Assembly: GCA_013397695.1 (NCBI GenBank) | Contig: VYZI01001063.1 | Location: forward strand, 17,017 to 81,016 | Origin: Centropus unirufus | Taxonomy: Eukaryota > Chordata > Aves > Cuculiformes > Centropidae | Direction: 5' to 3' | DNA length: 64,000 bases | In this document: piece by piece, positions 52,153-62,776 of the stretch | How positions within the stretch are numbered: position 1 is the first letter of the stretch | Layout: every line of letters starts with the position of its first letter | Made by a program: the position numbers and the translations under genes | Notes under the pieces: generated by a model | Seen by the model: the letters and a program-made list of their open reading frames with translations, nothing else | Told to the model about the DNA's origin: nothing | Database searches by the model: none

Positions 52153-55100
52153 GAAACCCAAGCAAAGGCAGGACGAAGAGGGGTGCCCCACACGAGCTGC
52201 CAACCCTGCTGCCAATCCTGACCCCTCCTGTCCTCCTGTCCAAAGTACAGCAAGCGTTTCAGCCGTGGGATCAATCTGTCACCAGCCTGGCCCTGCCCTT
52301 TGCTGTACGGTCCCTTTCTGCCCTCACCGCCCCCACAACTCACGCCCCTGCCCTTTGGTTGGTTTTAATTTAAGTGTGTTGTGGTGTCTCGGACATTTTA
52401 TTCAAGGGAGAAACGTGAGGACTGGGTTGGAGCAGCCAAAACTTCTTCTAGAAGCCCAGTATTTGGTCTTGGGCTCCAACCCGGAGTAGGTAGCTCCTAC
52501 TTTAAAAAGCGATTCCTAAAGAACTAATCCAGCACATCCAAGCCCCTTGCAGGTGGGAATTGTGAACATGGGCTGGAGCTCTGAAGATGCGCATCAGCCC
52601 TGCTGAGATGTGGGACTCTGGTTCCAGTGCAATGCTGTGAAGGCCACCAGGGCTGATGTCTGTAACGGGCTGACAGCAGCTGCTTTGCACAGAGGCCTTC
52701 TCCTTTTGTCCCAGCACACTACATCTTTTATCTAATACAAGGTTTTGAACCTGTTGAGTAGCATCAGACCCTTATCCCTCACCCCATCCTTCCTCCACAG
52801 CAGCGTGCTTTGGTGTCACGCTGTGTCCTTCCAGGGCTCTGTCTCGGTGGCATCTCCCAGTTGCACCTGGGCTCTTGCTCCTCAGGACAGGATGTATCAC
52901 AGACACTTGCTAAGCTTTCTGAAGGACAAGCTTGAAGCCCTAGAGAACCTCTGCTGCTTTCATATGTGTGTGAGTGTGAATCACCTTGCAGAGAGCTGTG
53001 CTCGCACCAGAATCCAGCTTCTTACACCCATCTGGGACATGATCCTGCTGTCCTCCTGAAAGCAGAGCCCCGTAGAGCAGTCCGGTCTGGTATTTCAGGT
53101 ACCTTGCTCTGATTTGCAGTAGGAGGCTGACCTGGCTGGCAGGCAGCACTGCTTGGGTTGCAGGGATGGGATGCGGGAGTCCAGTCCCACCCAGCTGCTG
53201 GGGTTCAAGGCCGAGGTGTAGAAGCAGTGGTCACTTGTCTCCCCGCATGCCTTGGAAATGCATGGGTACATCAGTGTCAGAGGGACAAGGAGCTCCCCTG
53301 GGAAATGTTGGTAACTATTGCTGGGATGAAAGTCTCTTCATCTGTCAAAAGCTTGCAATGAGCCTTGACCTTGAAGGAAACCTCAAAACCCCTTTTCAAT
53401 GTTGTACATGCTCAGAGCAGTTGGCAGATTTCTCCCTGTGGCATTCAGGCTCCTCCGCGCTGCGTGGGTTTGATGTAACCTGCAGCAGATCTGTTGGGCT
53501 TCCCCTTAACAGGCTCCTCTCGAGTGATACTTTTCCTCTCAAAGAGACTTATTGCTGCAGCCAAACCACTTCCCCACCAACATCCTCCCATCCTAGTTTT
53601 TTCTCTTCCATTATCCTTTGATTTCCCTGCTCTGCCTGGCTGGGAGCTGCAGTCTCAGCCGTGGGACGAGGAGGCTGCCGTGAAGCCCTGCCTACATTCC
53701 CTGTGCTGGCCCTGGGCTCACAGCTCCTGCCGGGCTGAAGGGACTCTGCTACCAGAGAGAGAAGAAAAGCTTGAACATGAGCAGAATTCTTGAGCTTGCT
53801 TTACAGGGTGAGGTGTTTCTCTGTCAGTCCTGGGCTCTTTGGACCTCTGGCTGGTTATGCCTTCAGAAAGCGTGTTTGTTTTCCTCTTCTTTGGTTTTTT
53901 TTTTTCTGTTTTTTTTCTCCCCAGTTCTCCATTTCCCCCCTTTTCCTCCCTGTCCTGCCTCTTGCCACCTCTCCAGCTCCCAGAGGTCCTGTTTTGCCCC
54001 CAGGAGGCTCTACACAGGTTCCTCTTCCACTGCTGTTCAGCCAGTGGAGCTGTCTGTACACGGCACGAGGTGCTGTTGAGCTTTGGGGAGGAAGAGACCC
54101 AAGGCCAGCAATGGCATCGGGGTTTCTGCCAAGCACTGCCTAAGCCAGGCACCTTTTTTTATATGACTTTATTTTAACCCTGCTATATCTGACAGCTTTA
54201 AGTCTTGATATCTGGTCAATGCTTTCTCTGCACACCGTTCCCACTTGGTGCACTCTGAGTACTTCTGCAGTTCTTGATGTTCTTTCTCTTGGTGACCCAC
54301 TCCTTGCTTCAGGCTTGGGTTCTCTCAGCTCTGAGCAGGAGTCCAGTCCTTTCTGTGCCACGTGGAGAAGACGCTCACCTGCTGGGGCTGCTGGTGGCCG
54401 GCTCAGCTAACACAAGCCTCTCAGGTCGTGCATCCCAGCAGGATGAGGGAGCAGGTTTCAGATCCTGTTCCCATGAGGCAGGTTCCTGGCAGCAGGAAGA
54501 AGCCTGGTTTCTGTTTTAGGGAGAATGTTCAACCCAATCTGGCAGATCCATCCCGCACTGACATTTTGCCCCTTCCTGCCAGGACACTCGTTGTGTTTTA
54601 TCCTGCAGAACAATGTGCAAGGGTGCACGAGGCTTCGTCTGCGTGACACCTTGCAAAGCCAAACCACTTTAGATGAAGTGTCTGCTTAGCACTGGATTAT
54701 CCCCTGAACTCTGAGCAGGGCAAAGGCCCTGCCGACAGGGCAGCCCTGCTGCCTGGCCAAAGCTGTGAGTGGTTCGTGAGGACGATGCGATTGCAAACCA
54801 AATTCTTGAGGACGAGTTCGTTTGGTCTCACCAAACACCTGACACAACCCGAGCCCTTGGGGGGGGTGACAGAGGGGACCCCGCACACTCTGCACCCAGG
54901 ACAGAGCAGAGCGAGCGGTTTTTTTAAACCCAATCCCTGTTTGAACCGGAGCATTTGCCAGGCGTGGTCTCCGTTGGAGAGCGCGAGGTGTTTTTCTAAG
55001 CAATTGCTTGAGGTGAATTCATTTTTATGCTGCGAGTTTGATGATGATGGCTCGTTGTAAATAAACTCCTTGGAGAAGCAGGACTGGCTTACGAGATGGG

Positions 55101-55290
55101 GAGAGAATGTATTTTTATGCAACTTTTGAGTGGCCTTTCAAACCCTGAGATGAATGATTTGTTTTACTGGTTGTTGTTACATAGTGTTATAAGTATTATG
55201 TGTTTGAAAGTTTGGGAATAATATTCACATCTATGATGCTTGTAAACACAACAGTATTTATAAATGAATAAAATAAGAGTTAATAAAATA
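52153..55290 (+). other. PPP1R12B: PPP1R12B 3' UTR (distal isoform)
   Basis: About 3.1 kb from the stop codon to the last of three AATAAA hexamers (55060-55065, 55267-55272, 55282-55287). No CR1 is seen in it. It includes two T-rich tracts near 53888-53920. The downstream A/T-rich segment 55140-55290 fits a gene end. Confidence 0.7.
55267..55287 (+). terminator. PPP1R12B: Poly(A) signals of PPP1R12B (pair)
   Basis: Two AATAAA hexamers 15 nt apart (55267-55272 and 55282-55287) in an A/T-rich context. An earlier one is at 55060-55065. These are the best candidates for the main transcript end. Confidence 0.6.
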
Positions 55291-55540
55291 GAAGCTTGGG
55301 CTTGGTTTCCATCTTTCTGGAGCTGGAAGTTGTTCAGATGAACAGGCTCTGTTCCTCCCAGCATTTCCATAGCTCAACTGCATCAACTGCTGCAGCTACA
55401 GAACACGGGGAAGGCAGCGCTGCCCGTCCAGGCAGGGAGAGCTCAAACAAAGGCACTGGGTGTACAGCCCTGAAAGCCACACAGGAGAGAGGCCCGTCTG
55501 ACACCTCTGACCCATAGTGGGGTTCAGGCCCATCTCCCTC

Positions 55541-55670
55541 CAAGGTCAAGTTGGACCTGACCAGGGGCTCAGAGCAACCTGACCAAGTTGAAGATGTCCC
55601 TGCTGCTGGCAGGGAGGCTGGACTGGGTGAGTTTTAAAGGTCCCTTCCAACCCAAAACACTTTGTTGATC
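55541..55670 (+). mobile_element. CR1 3' scrap between the genes
   Basis: The gtcccttccaacccaaaaca end and a degraded body. It lies just after the PPP1R12B poly(A) signals. Confidence 0.7.
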
Positions 55671-56209
55671 CCTGAAGTTGTGCTGCTCAGCAGCTTTGTC
55701 AGGGCAAACCCATAGCAACAACACAAGCACTGGTGCCTCAACTTGGAGTCTTCATCCAGAGTGAGGTTGCTAGAACCCTCTGCATATCTGGGTCTTCAGA
55801 GGTGGTTGTGGCAGCTTGAGCTCTTCCCCCTGGGGTCAGGGGTGTCCAGTACCTCTGCAAAGCAGGGCAGGACCTAAGCATGAATTTATGGATTAACTTG
55901 AACGTGTGAAGAATTTGGTGGGGACCTTTGTTATCTTGGGCCAGTCACAATCAACCAGGGCTCAAGGCTGCCTGGAGAGATGACGCTGTGTGAGCATCCT
56001 CGGGGTTGGTGCCCCCATCCCTGTCTCAGCCCTGGGCTCAGGGCCCTGGGAGATGCCCCTGCCCCTGCCCCTGCCGCCCCACTGAGCCCCAGCAGCAAGA
56101 CCAGAAGGGAAGCAGGGCTCCTTTCAGCTCGTTTCTTTAATAAGGAGACAGATATCATTACAAAATAACCATGGAACGATAAGAGACAGAAACAACAGAG
56201 TCCACACGA

Positions 56210-57075
56210 GAGGAAGGGGCTCGGGGCCGGAACGGGGATGGAACGGGGCAGAGCGGGGCTGGCGCAGGGATCCTTTGCTCCAGGAACTGCCCGAGCCTGG
56301 GGCTCCTAAGGAGCTGCTCCGCCTTCCCAGGTTTTGGGGAAAAAGGGAAAAGAAAGCCGAAGTTGTTGCCAAGCCTCACAGCTTCGCTTCCTTTTAGCCC
56401 CGGCGGAGCCGAGCGGCGGGGCTGGGGCTGCCCCGCGGCGCGGGGGGAGCGGAGCCCCCGGGCCCCGGTACCCAAACCCCCCGAGCGGACAGGGCAGAGA
56501 TAACCCGCACTGTGCCAAAAAGCCTTTATCCACGAGATCCTTGCCGCATCCCAGCCTTTCCATTGCAGGAATGCCACGGCCAGCTCGGCCCCAGCGCCCG
56601 TGCCCCATCCCCTTGCCCCGCAGGCGGTGGCGTCCGTGGCCACCCAAGCGGTGGCCGCTGCGGGTCGTGCTGGCCCCGCGGAGCCGGGGGCGGCGGACAC
56701 AGGCGGGGGGGGTGGGGGGCACGGCTCACCCGCGGGCCGTGGGCTGTTATGGCTTCTAAGGCTGCTCTGACAGTGAAATGCACCAGCGCGACACGGGACA
56801 CGGAAGCCACGACGTTGCCACGGGCGAAACCCGACGGGACGCGGGGACAAAACACGCGGGGAAGCCACGGCGGCGCCGGCTCAGCCCCCGCTGGCGAGCC
56901 GGGCTTGGCATGCTTCGCTTCTTGGCGTTGGGCTCTTCTTTTACATCATCCGAAGATGGTTTTATTCGGGGAAAAAGGAAAAAAAAAGCCAAAAAGCCAA
57001 AAGAACCGGGGGGCGGAGAGCAGAGGTTGCTCCGCCTCGGGGCCGGGGGCGGCGGGGCAGGGCGCGCCCCTGCTG
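56210..57075. other. GC- and CpG-rich block beyond the SYT2 3' end
   Basis: Dense CG dinucleotides and long C/G runs, most marked at 56395-56475 and 56600-56720. It has CpG-island character by eye; I did not compute values. Long ORFs on both strands here are a by-product of the low stop-codon frequency in GC-rich DNA. It could be part of an extended SYT2 3' UTR or a regulatory island. Confidence 0.6.
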
Positions 57076-57148
57076 CGTCTCATGCACTGCTCGTGGTATT
57101 TACAGCCTTGTCTCCACATACTTGTAGCTACACACGACTAAGGGAGGC

Positions 57149-57164
57149 GGGGGGGGGGGGGGGG
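57149..57164. repeat. Run of 16 G (C run on the SYT2 strand)
   Basis: An uninterrupted G16 homopolymer, just beyond (in SYT2 direction) the poly(A) signal cluster. Confidence 0.9.
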
Positions 57165-57185
57165 CTCAGAGGCAGCGCAGATGGC

Positions 57186-57218
57186 TTTAATATGTTGTTT
57201 ATTTTCCCCTTTTTTATT
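57186..57218 (-). terminator. SYT2: Cluster of poly(A) signals for SYT2
   Basis: On the minus strand there are AATAAA (complement of 57213-57218), AATAAA (complement of 57198-57203) and ATTAAA (complement of 57186-57191) within 33 nt, next to an A/T tract (57219-57232). They are about 2.4 kb after the SYT2 stop codon. Confidence 0.55.
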
Positions 57219-59577
57219 CAAAAAAAAAAAAAGATAATGTATTAAAGTCACAGTTTGCCCCCTGCCAAGGCGTAAAGAGTCCAGATGGAAAGGGTCGAGT
57301 GGGATCTCTGCTCCCGCTGAGACCCGGGTGATGCCAGGGCCAGGGGCGCAGGCAGGGGGACGTGCGTGTGTCTATGAGTGAACGGGCAGGTGAAGCTCCT
57401 CCTGCTTCCCAAAAGCTGCCGGGCTGTGCACGCTGATTGCCAGGAGCAGGATTTTAGTGCTCTTTCCAATTCCTTCCTTTTTAACCCATTTCCACATAAG
57501 GCAAATGCCCCCTGGCCCCCGGCTGGATTCAGAAAGCAGCCTGGTTCCAGAGACCAAACCCTGCCCGTGCCCCTGGCCAAGGGGCATCAGCCACCCCCAA
57601 CTCCCTCTCAAATAAAGCACCCCAAGATTTCTTCTCGCTTCAGCTGCACAGTAAAGACAGGACCTCGTTTGCTGACACCGACACAACCAGAAGGAAAATT
57701 GACTAATTAAAGCCGGAGTTTGCCCTGTGGGGCTGCTCTCTTGGTGACCTCTGAAGTCCCTGTAGCCCAGCAGGGCCCTGGTGCCACCTTCACCCCACAG
57801 CTCTAGAAGCCAGGCTGGCCAGTGGCACGGCCAAGGTGGTCGTGGCTCCACTCCAACATTCCTACCACCCGAAGCTCGGGTTACAGAGACCCAGACATCC
57901 CCAGGGCCAGGGACTTCCCTTCCTGGGGACCTGGAGCCGCACATCCCTCCAGGGATGGGGTTCATCCCTGTGTCCATCCTGAACCCTAAGTTGTTTTCCA
58001 TTGTCTCCTCACCCCCAGCAAGGGCTGTGACGCCCCTCGGGAACCAGAGGCCTCGGGGTGCTGCAGTCACACCTGATGGTGCCAGGGTGAGCTCCGCTTT
58101 GGCACTTTGTCCTCAGGCTCGGGTCCCCCTGCGCTGAGGCCCCAGCCTGGGCACTGGGCACACAGAGCAGCGTCCTCTGTACCTGGGGCATCCCCAGAGC
58201 GCTCCTTCTCCACTGCAACCCCCCTGGCTGAACACACAACACCCTTTGCTGCTTAAAACCGTGCCAAAACCCCAAAACACAGAGCCCAGGAAAGCAAGCG
58301 GAGCGGGGAGCACGAGGCTGCTGAGGAGTCCGAGCCAGGACAGGAAAACCAGCTCATGCCAGAGCTCCAGTACAGACTGGGCTGAACTGGGCAGGGCTGC
58401 AAGCCCCTCTCCTGATGTTGTCTTCCCAGCTCGGGGGCTTGGTCCCGGCTTGCCCATGGTGGGAGAGGTGGCCTGGAGGAGCTCTTGCCCCCTGTCAGGG
58501 ACACAGATATGGCTTTTACCCCCAAGGGGAGCAGGAGGAGTGCATTTAGCAGCCAACAGCGGGGGGAGTGCAGCTTGCGGGGGTCTGGGGCTTTGGTCCC
58601 CTGTTGGCCGTGGGCTTGATCTTGCTCTGCCACTTCGTGGTGGTGGCGTGGGGGCAGGAGCCCCCCAGAGCCCCCAGCTGTCCTGGACCTGTGCTGGGGA
58701 GCCCATGGCAGACCTGAGCCTGGGGACACACAATGGCCTTGGGGAGGCACCTGGCACCACTCTGGGGGCGGCCCCCTCTATTTGGAGACCTCTCAGCATA
58801 AACCTGCCTCAGGGAAGCAGCTTGATCTGCAGCTCCCAGCCAAGCTTGGTGTGACGTGCAGGTCACACAGTGCTGGCCTTCCCTGGCCCCCGCGGACACC
58901 GCAGCCAGCAGAGGTGGCGGTGGCCCGCTCTGCTGAGGCGTGCGCATCCCACCGTGTGGCTCACAGGGCCCCGTGCTCCCCGCAAACCTCTCCCCAGAAG
59001 CAGCCAAACCACCCAGAGCTGGCCAGGGGCACCCGGCCAGCGTCGGTTCAGAAGCGCAGCTCTCGCCTCTCCTGGACAGAGGGAGATGGAGCAGCACCAG
59101 GAGGCACCTGGATCTCCCATGGGGGTCTTCTCAGCTGTTTCGATGTCACCACAACTGCTCACACCCCAGGCAAGCACAGTGTGTCTGGTCGTCTCGCACC
59201 ATCAGGCTCCAGAACCACCTCCACGCCACGGGCAGCAGCTCCCAGCGTGAACCCAAGGAGCGGACGGCGGCAGCGATGCTGGGGGCTGGGGACGCTGTCA
59301 CCAGGGAGGGCCCAGGTGTGACGATGGCTTTGCACCTGGAAGGGACGGTGGAGGCGATGGGCCATGCAGCAGAAGGGAGCGATGCTGAAGAACAAAAAGA
59401 ACCATCCGTGTCTTTAACCTCTTCCCCTGGAAGCTATTGGGACTGTCTGGGAGACCTTCCAGAGCCATCAAAGCGTATTTCAGCTTAAAACAGAACAAAA
59501 AAAAAAACAAAAGCAAAGGTTGCCTAACTGAGGTATCGGTAGCTCTGGGTCGCTTCGACTGTCCACGGTGCCGCTCC
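57186..59577 (-). other. SYT2: SYT2 3' UTR (presumed)
   Basis: The region from the SYT2 stop codon to the poly(A) signal cluster. No other gene and no CR1 repeat is recognised. The many overlapping ORFs on both strands show no familiar domain. The length is plausible, as long 3' UTRs are usual for synaptotagmin genes. Confidence 0.6.
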
Positions 59578-59784
59578 CTATTTGTTTTTCCCAAGAGCTG
59601 CATCTACTTCTTCCTCGGGCTTCAGCGAGTGCCACTGGGCAATGGGCCGCCGGGGGTTGGCCAGCATGTCAGACCAGTGCCGCAGCTCCGTGCCGGTGGA
59701 GTTAAAGCCCGTGAAGATCTTGCCGATGGCCTCATTCTTCCCCAGCTTGTCGTAGTCCAGCACTGTGATGACCACCTGCACTTT
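59578..59784 (-). CDS. SYT2: SYT2 last coding exon: second half of C2B
   Basis: 68 codons plus TAG, phase 0 in, behind acceptor tcctcctttag. It reads KVQVVITVLDYDKLGKNEAI, then GKIFTGFNSTGTELRHWSDM and LANPRRPIAQWHSLKPEEEV, ending DAALGKNK. The LDYD Asp pair is the third calcium-binding loop of C2B; the Glu in KNE stands where SYT1 has Asp. HWSDML and AQWHSL are the conserved C-terminal helix/strand (WHXL) motifs. Confidence 0.96.
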   Translation of the reverse strand, partial: KVQVVITVLDYDKLGKNEAIGKIFTGFNSTGTELRHWSDMLANPRRPIAQWHSLKPEEEVDAALGKNK

Positions 59785-62776
59785 CTAAAGGAGGAAACCT
59801 TCTTTAGAGGAGCGGAAAGATCCAGCAGCCGCGATTGCTCACCAGCTTCCACAGCCTCCACAGCCTCCACAGCCTCCACAGCCTCCACAGCCTCCTCAGC
59901 CCCGGGACAGCTTGGCAGCGCAGGGGTCACCCAAGGCAGGGTCCCCTCTGCGCCCATAGCTTCCTCCACCTCCTTCCTTGAGGAGCCCACAGGGACACGG
60001 GGGAGCCCGGATTATCCTGACACGGCCTCCTGGGAAAGGGCACCAAGGGTCTGAGGCTGGGCAAGAGCTGTGGGCTACAGGGCTCGATGGGGCTGGGCTG
60101 GGGCAAGGGGCACGCGCAAGGGCTTGGGCAGGACTCGGAGGGGCCGCAGTCACCCATGAATGGTCCAAAATGCCCCTAGAACCACTGAGGGTCCCTGCTG
60201 TGCCTGGGATGAGCACCGCAGGACCAGGAGCAGAGGAAAGTCCCATTCCAGCTGTGATCTGGGTTGAGGTTTCATCTTCCATGGGTGCTGCCCAGCCTTC
60301 CATCTCTGCCCCTGGAGCAGCTGCTCCCAGCATCCGCCCAGGCCCAGGGAGAGACTGGACGTATTTCGTGGGTGACTGGACGGAGCCACTGAGGCTCCTG
60401 GAAAGGCTGGAACATGGGCTCAGGCAGCTGTGAGACTCCCATGGCCCCCACCCTGCCTCCCAGGGAAGTCATCGGACAAACCTGTATCTGCTCAAAGGGG
60501 ATCTCAAAGCTGAAGGACTCATTGAAGTAGGGATTCAGGGTCTTCTTCTTGACTGTGGTCTTCTTCTTCTTCAACCTCTTGCCGTTCTGCAGCAGGTGGA
60601 TCTTCACATAGGGATCTGGGTGGGACAGGAGAACGCATCAGCCAGGACTGAGATGCCGAGGCCTGGCTCCAGGACAAGTCTCAGACCAGGATGAGGTGCA
60701 CTATGGGGTAAGGAAGTTTTCCTGAGTAAAGGTGCCCTGAGGTTTGTGGATGGAGGCCGAAGTCAAAACGTTTGGGCTGGAGAGGATTTGTTGGTCAAGG
60801 GATGAAGCTCTTCTGCATCCTGTGAGTTCCCTTGTAGGAGGACGGTGGGCAGTGCAGTGACACTGGTGGATGGGGGCCTGTCCCCCCCGGTTCTGGAGGA
60901 GGACATCCCAACAATAAAACCGAACCCGTTTGAAGTGGGCTGCTACTGCTTGTCTGGTTTAGGCAGGCCTGGAGAGAGCTGGGGACCCCTGGGCAGAGAG
61001 CTCAGCCCTGAGGTGGAGTTGGGAAGACTCTTCCAGCATAAAACATGCTCTTGACTGAGGTCTTCACCAGGTCAAGGAGGAGCAAATGGCAGAGGAGCAT
61101 TTTCACCACCCAGGTCTTGCAGTGTCCTGTGCAAGGACAGTGGCCAACCCAATTCCGGATATCCTCCTGCAGGCCTGGGGGCTTCATCCCATCCCCATCT
61201 CCCCTCATCCCTCACCCAGACCTTGCGCTGCTTACAATGAAGAAGGTCCCAGGCACTGGAGGGGGCTTCCCCAAGCCCCACAGCCTGAAGTTCCCAGCTT
61301 CCCCCCCAACAAAGGATGCCGAGACCCCCACGGTGGGGCTACAGGAGGATGCCCACAAGCTGATGCTCACCTGAGAGGCCCCCAACATCCATCTTCTTCA
61401 GGTTCTTGGCCTCCAGGATGCAGACAGTGAGTTTCCCGGCCGTGGGCACATACCGGAGGGAGATGCAGATATCTCCTAGCTTCTCTGGCTGCCCAGCAGA
61501 ACAGGGAGAAGATAGCAAAGCCTGGCCACTGCATCGTGCCACCGCGCTGGGGCACAGCCCCGCAGGGAGATTCCCCCCAAAACCTGCTCAAGTTCGGATG
61601 CAGGCACGAGCTGGCACCCTGGGCACCTCCACAAGGGTTTCATCACGTGGAGCTGGGCTGGACAGACCCAAACCCAAGAGGTTTCTACTCTTCATTTTTG
61701 CTATGGTAGGGCTTTTGCACAGGGCAACAACAGGGGCAGATCCTGGCCAGCACTGACGGCCAGGACATGCATGGCATTCAGACGGGACCCCACAGCGATC
61801 GTCAACCCAAGCGCTGTGGGATGGCCCAGAAAGCAGACCTTGTGCCACAGCCACCCCATATCTCCGCTGCCCTTTCCAAGGGTTTCGGGTGGTTTGGAGC
61901 CTTGCGGTGGACCCACTCTCACCTCCTCCTTCTCGCCACTCTGCAGGTCCCGCCACTCCTCGATGGGCTGGCCCAGGTCCACGGTGTTCATGGGCACCTT
62001 CACCTCACCAATGATGTCATGCTTGGAGAAGCGGTCGAAGTCATAGATGGCCATCACCAGTGTCTTCCCACCCAGTTCCTGGTAGGGGACCTGCACAAAG
62101 AGGGCCACCAGGCTGACAACAGGCTCGGAGGAGCCCAAACCAAGACCACCCGCTCCCAGCAGCGAGGGTCAAAATACAGCACCAGGCACCAGGACATGGT
62201 CAGGGAGAACATGGGGGTGGGAGACAAGGTCCGGTGTGGTGGGTTGGAAGGGACTCACCTTGAAGGTGAAGGTCTCGTTGAAGGCAGGGTTGAGTGTCTT
62301 CTTCTGCACTTTGGTCTCATACTTTTTCTTCTTGTCAGGGAGCAGGAACACCTTGACATAGGGGTCTGAGGTGCCACCCATGTCCAAAGCTGGCAGTTCT
62401 GCGGCTTGGAGGATCCCCACTGTCAGCTGGAGGGAGGAGAGGGGCGTCTTCAGCAAGACAGCCCGGCCCCGCACTGCAGATGCCCAAGGCTTGTCTCCAG
62501 CCCAGCGCGGGGCAGGACTCCCCATGGCACAGCACCCAGCTCCGCACCCTCTCCTGTGCCACCCAGGTCCAATAGGGAGATTTCACCTCTCAAATGCCCA
62601 CCCTAGGCAAACCCTGCTCCCCCACCTCCTCAGCCAAGCCCCTCCTTCACCTGGTTTGCCTGGAAATCATAATCCAGTGAGAACTGCAGCTTGCCCAGGT
62701 TCTCCGGCTCCTTCTCCTCCTCCTCACCTTCCCCCTCTGTCAGACCTGTCTCCGCGTCATCGTCGTCCTGTTGGTC
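59578..62776 (-). CDS. SYT2: Synaptotagmin-2, C-terminal six coding exons (partial gene overview)
   Basis: Synaptotagmin-2 is a calcium sensor of synaptic vesicles that triggers fast transmitter release by binding SNAREs and phospholipids through its two C2 domains. In transcript order the exons are 62651-62776, 62259-62426, 61923-62090, 61371-61488, 60482-60615 and 59578-59784. They encode 306 residues, which fit about residues 114-419 of the 419-residue mammalian protein. All phases fit and all introns are GT-AG. The C-terminal half ends HSLKPEEEVDAALGKNK, nearly the same as recalled mammalian SYT2. The luminal segment, membrane span and Lys/Cys-rich stretch were looked for in 62777-64000 and not found, so they lie to the right of the window. 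Confidence 0.96.
59785..60481 (-). other. SYT2: SYT2 intron
   Basis: A 0.7-kb intron inside the C2B coding part. It contains the 9-bp tandem repeat and is otherwise without recognised features. Confidence 0.85.
59843..59899 (-). repeat. 9-bp tandem repeat in the last SYT2 intron
   Basis: Five to six copies of CAGCCTCCA (TGGAGGCTG on the SYT2 strand), flanked by variants. It begins about 60 nt upstream of the last exon's acceptor, in or near the expected branch-point region. Confidence 0.9.
60482..60615 (-). CDS. SYT2: SYT2 exon: C2B polybasic region
   Basis: 134 nt: two bases completing an Asp codon, then 44 codons, phase 0 out. It reads PYVKIHLLQNGKRLKKKKTT, VKKKTLNPYFNESFSFEIPF and EQIQ. 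The KRLKKKK run is the C2B polybasic strand that binds PIP2, SNAREs and the AP-2 adaptor. The split Asp belongs to the SDPY calcium-binding motif. Confidence 0.96.
60616..61370 (-). other. SYT2: SYT2 intron
   Basis: A 0.75-kb intron between the two exons that share the C2B SDPY codon. Nothing is recognised in it. Confidence 0.85.
61371..61488 (-). CDS. SYT2: SYT2 exon: C2A-C2B linker and start of C2B
   Basis: 118 nt, phase 0 in, one base left over. It starts PEKLGDICISLRYVPTAGKL and continues TVCILEAKNLKKMDVGGLS. KKMDVGG carries the first calcium-binding Asp of C2B. Acceptor tgctgggcag, donor CTCAG|GTGAGC. Confidence 0.95.
61489..61922 (-). other. SYT2: SYT2 intron
   Basis: A 434-nt intron at the C2A-C2B linker. 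No feature is recognised. Confidence 0.85.
61923..62090 (-). CDS. SYT2: SYT2 exon: second half of C2A
   Basis: 168 nt, 56 codons, phase 0 at both ends. It reads VPYQELGGKTLVMAIYDFDR, FSKHDIIGEVKVPMNTVDLG and QPIEEWRDLQSGEKEE. The YDFDRFSKHD motif supplies three Asp of the C2A calcium site (equivalent to D230, D232 and D238 of SYT1) and the Ser between them. Confidence 0.96.
62259..62426 (-). CDS. SYT2: SYT2 exon: first half of C2A
   Basis: 168 nt, 56 codons, phase 0 at both ends. It begins LTVGILQAAELPALDMGGTS, then DPYVKVFLLPDKKKKYETKV, and ends AFNETFTFK. ALDMGG and SDPY hold the two Asp equivalent to D172 and D178 of SYT1. Each half of C2A is on an exon of the same length. Confidence 0.96.
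62651..62776 (-). CDS. SYT2: SYT2 exon: acidic linker before C2A
   Basis: 126 nt, 42 codons, phase 0 at both ends, acceptor gctgctgttgcag. It encodes DQQDDDDAETGLTEGEGEEE followed by EKEPENLGKLQFSLDYDFQA and NQ. It is the acidic juxtamembrane linker that ends in the first C2A strand. The DDDDAETGLTEGEG run is typical of SYT2. Confidence 0.95.

Larger units (their letters stand above)
55291..57185. other. Region between the two convergent genes
   Basis: No gene is recognised. It holds a CR1 3' fragment (55541-55670), some unique sequence, and the GC-rich block 56210-57075. Part or all of 56130-57185 may belong to a longer SYT2 3' UTR, since a minus-strand ATTAAA (complement of 56136-56141) lies at its far end. 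Confidence 0.6.

Noticed and set aside
56158..56868. 236-codon minus-strand ORF and overlapping plus-strand ORFs
   Set aside because: They lie in the CpG-rich block, where stop codons are rare on both strands; no domain and low-complexity Pro/Arg/Gly composition.
58113..58854. Long ORFs on both strands in the SYT2 3' UTR (228 and 202 codons)
   Set aside because: Overlapping in several frames in GC-rich DNA, with no recognisable domain or exon structure.
59437..60054. 205-codon plus-strand ORF
   Set aside because: Antisense shadow of the SYT2 last exon and the 9-bp repeat (repeated Ser-Thr-Ala units).
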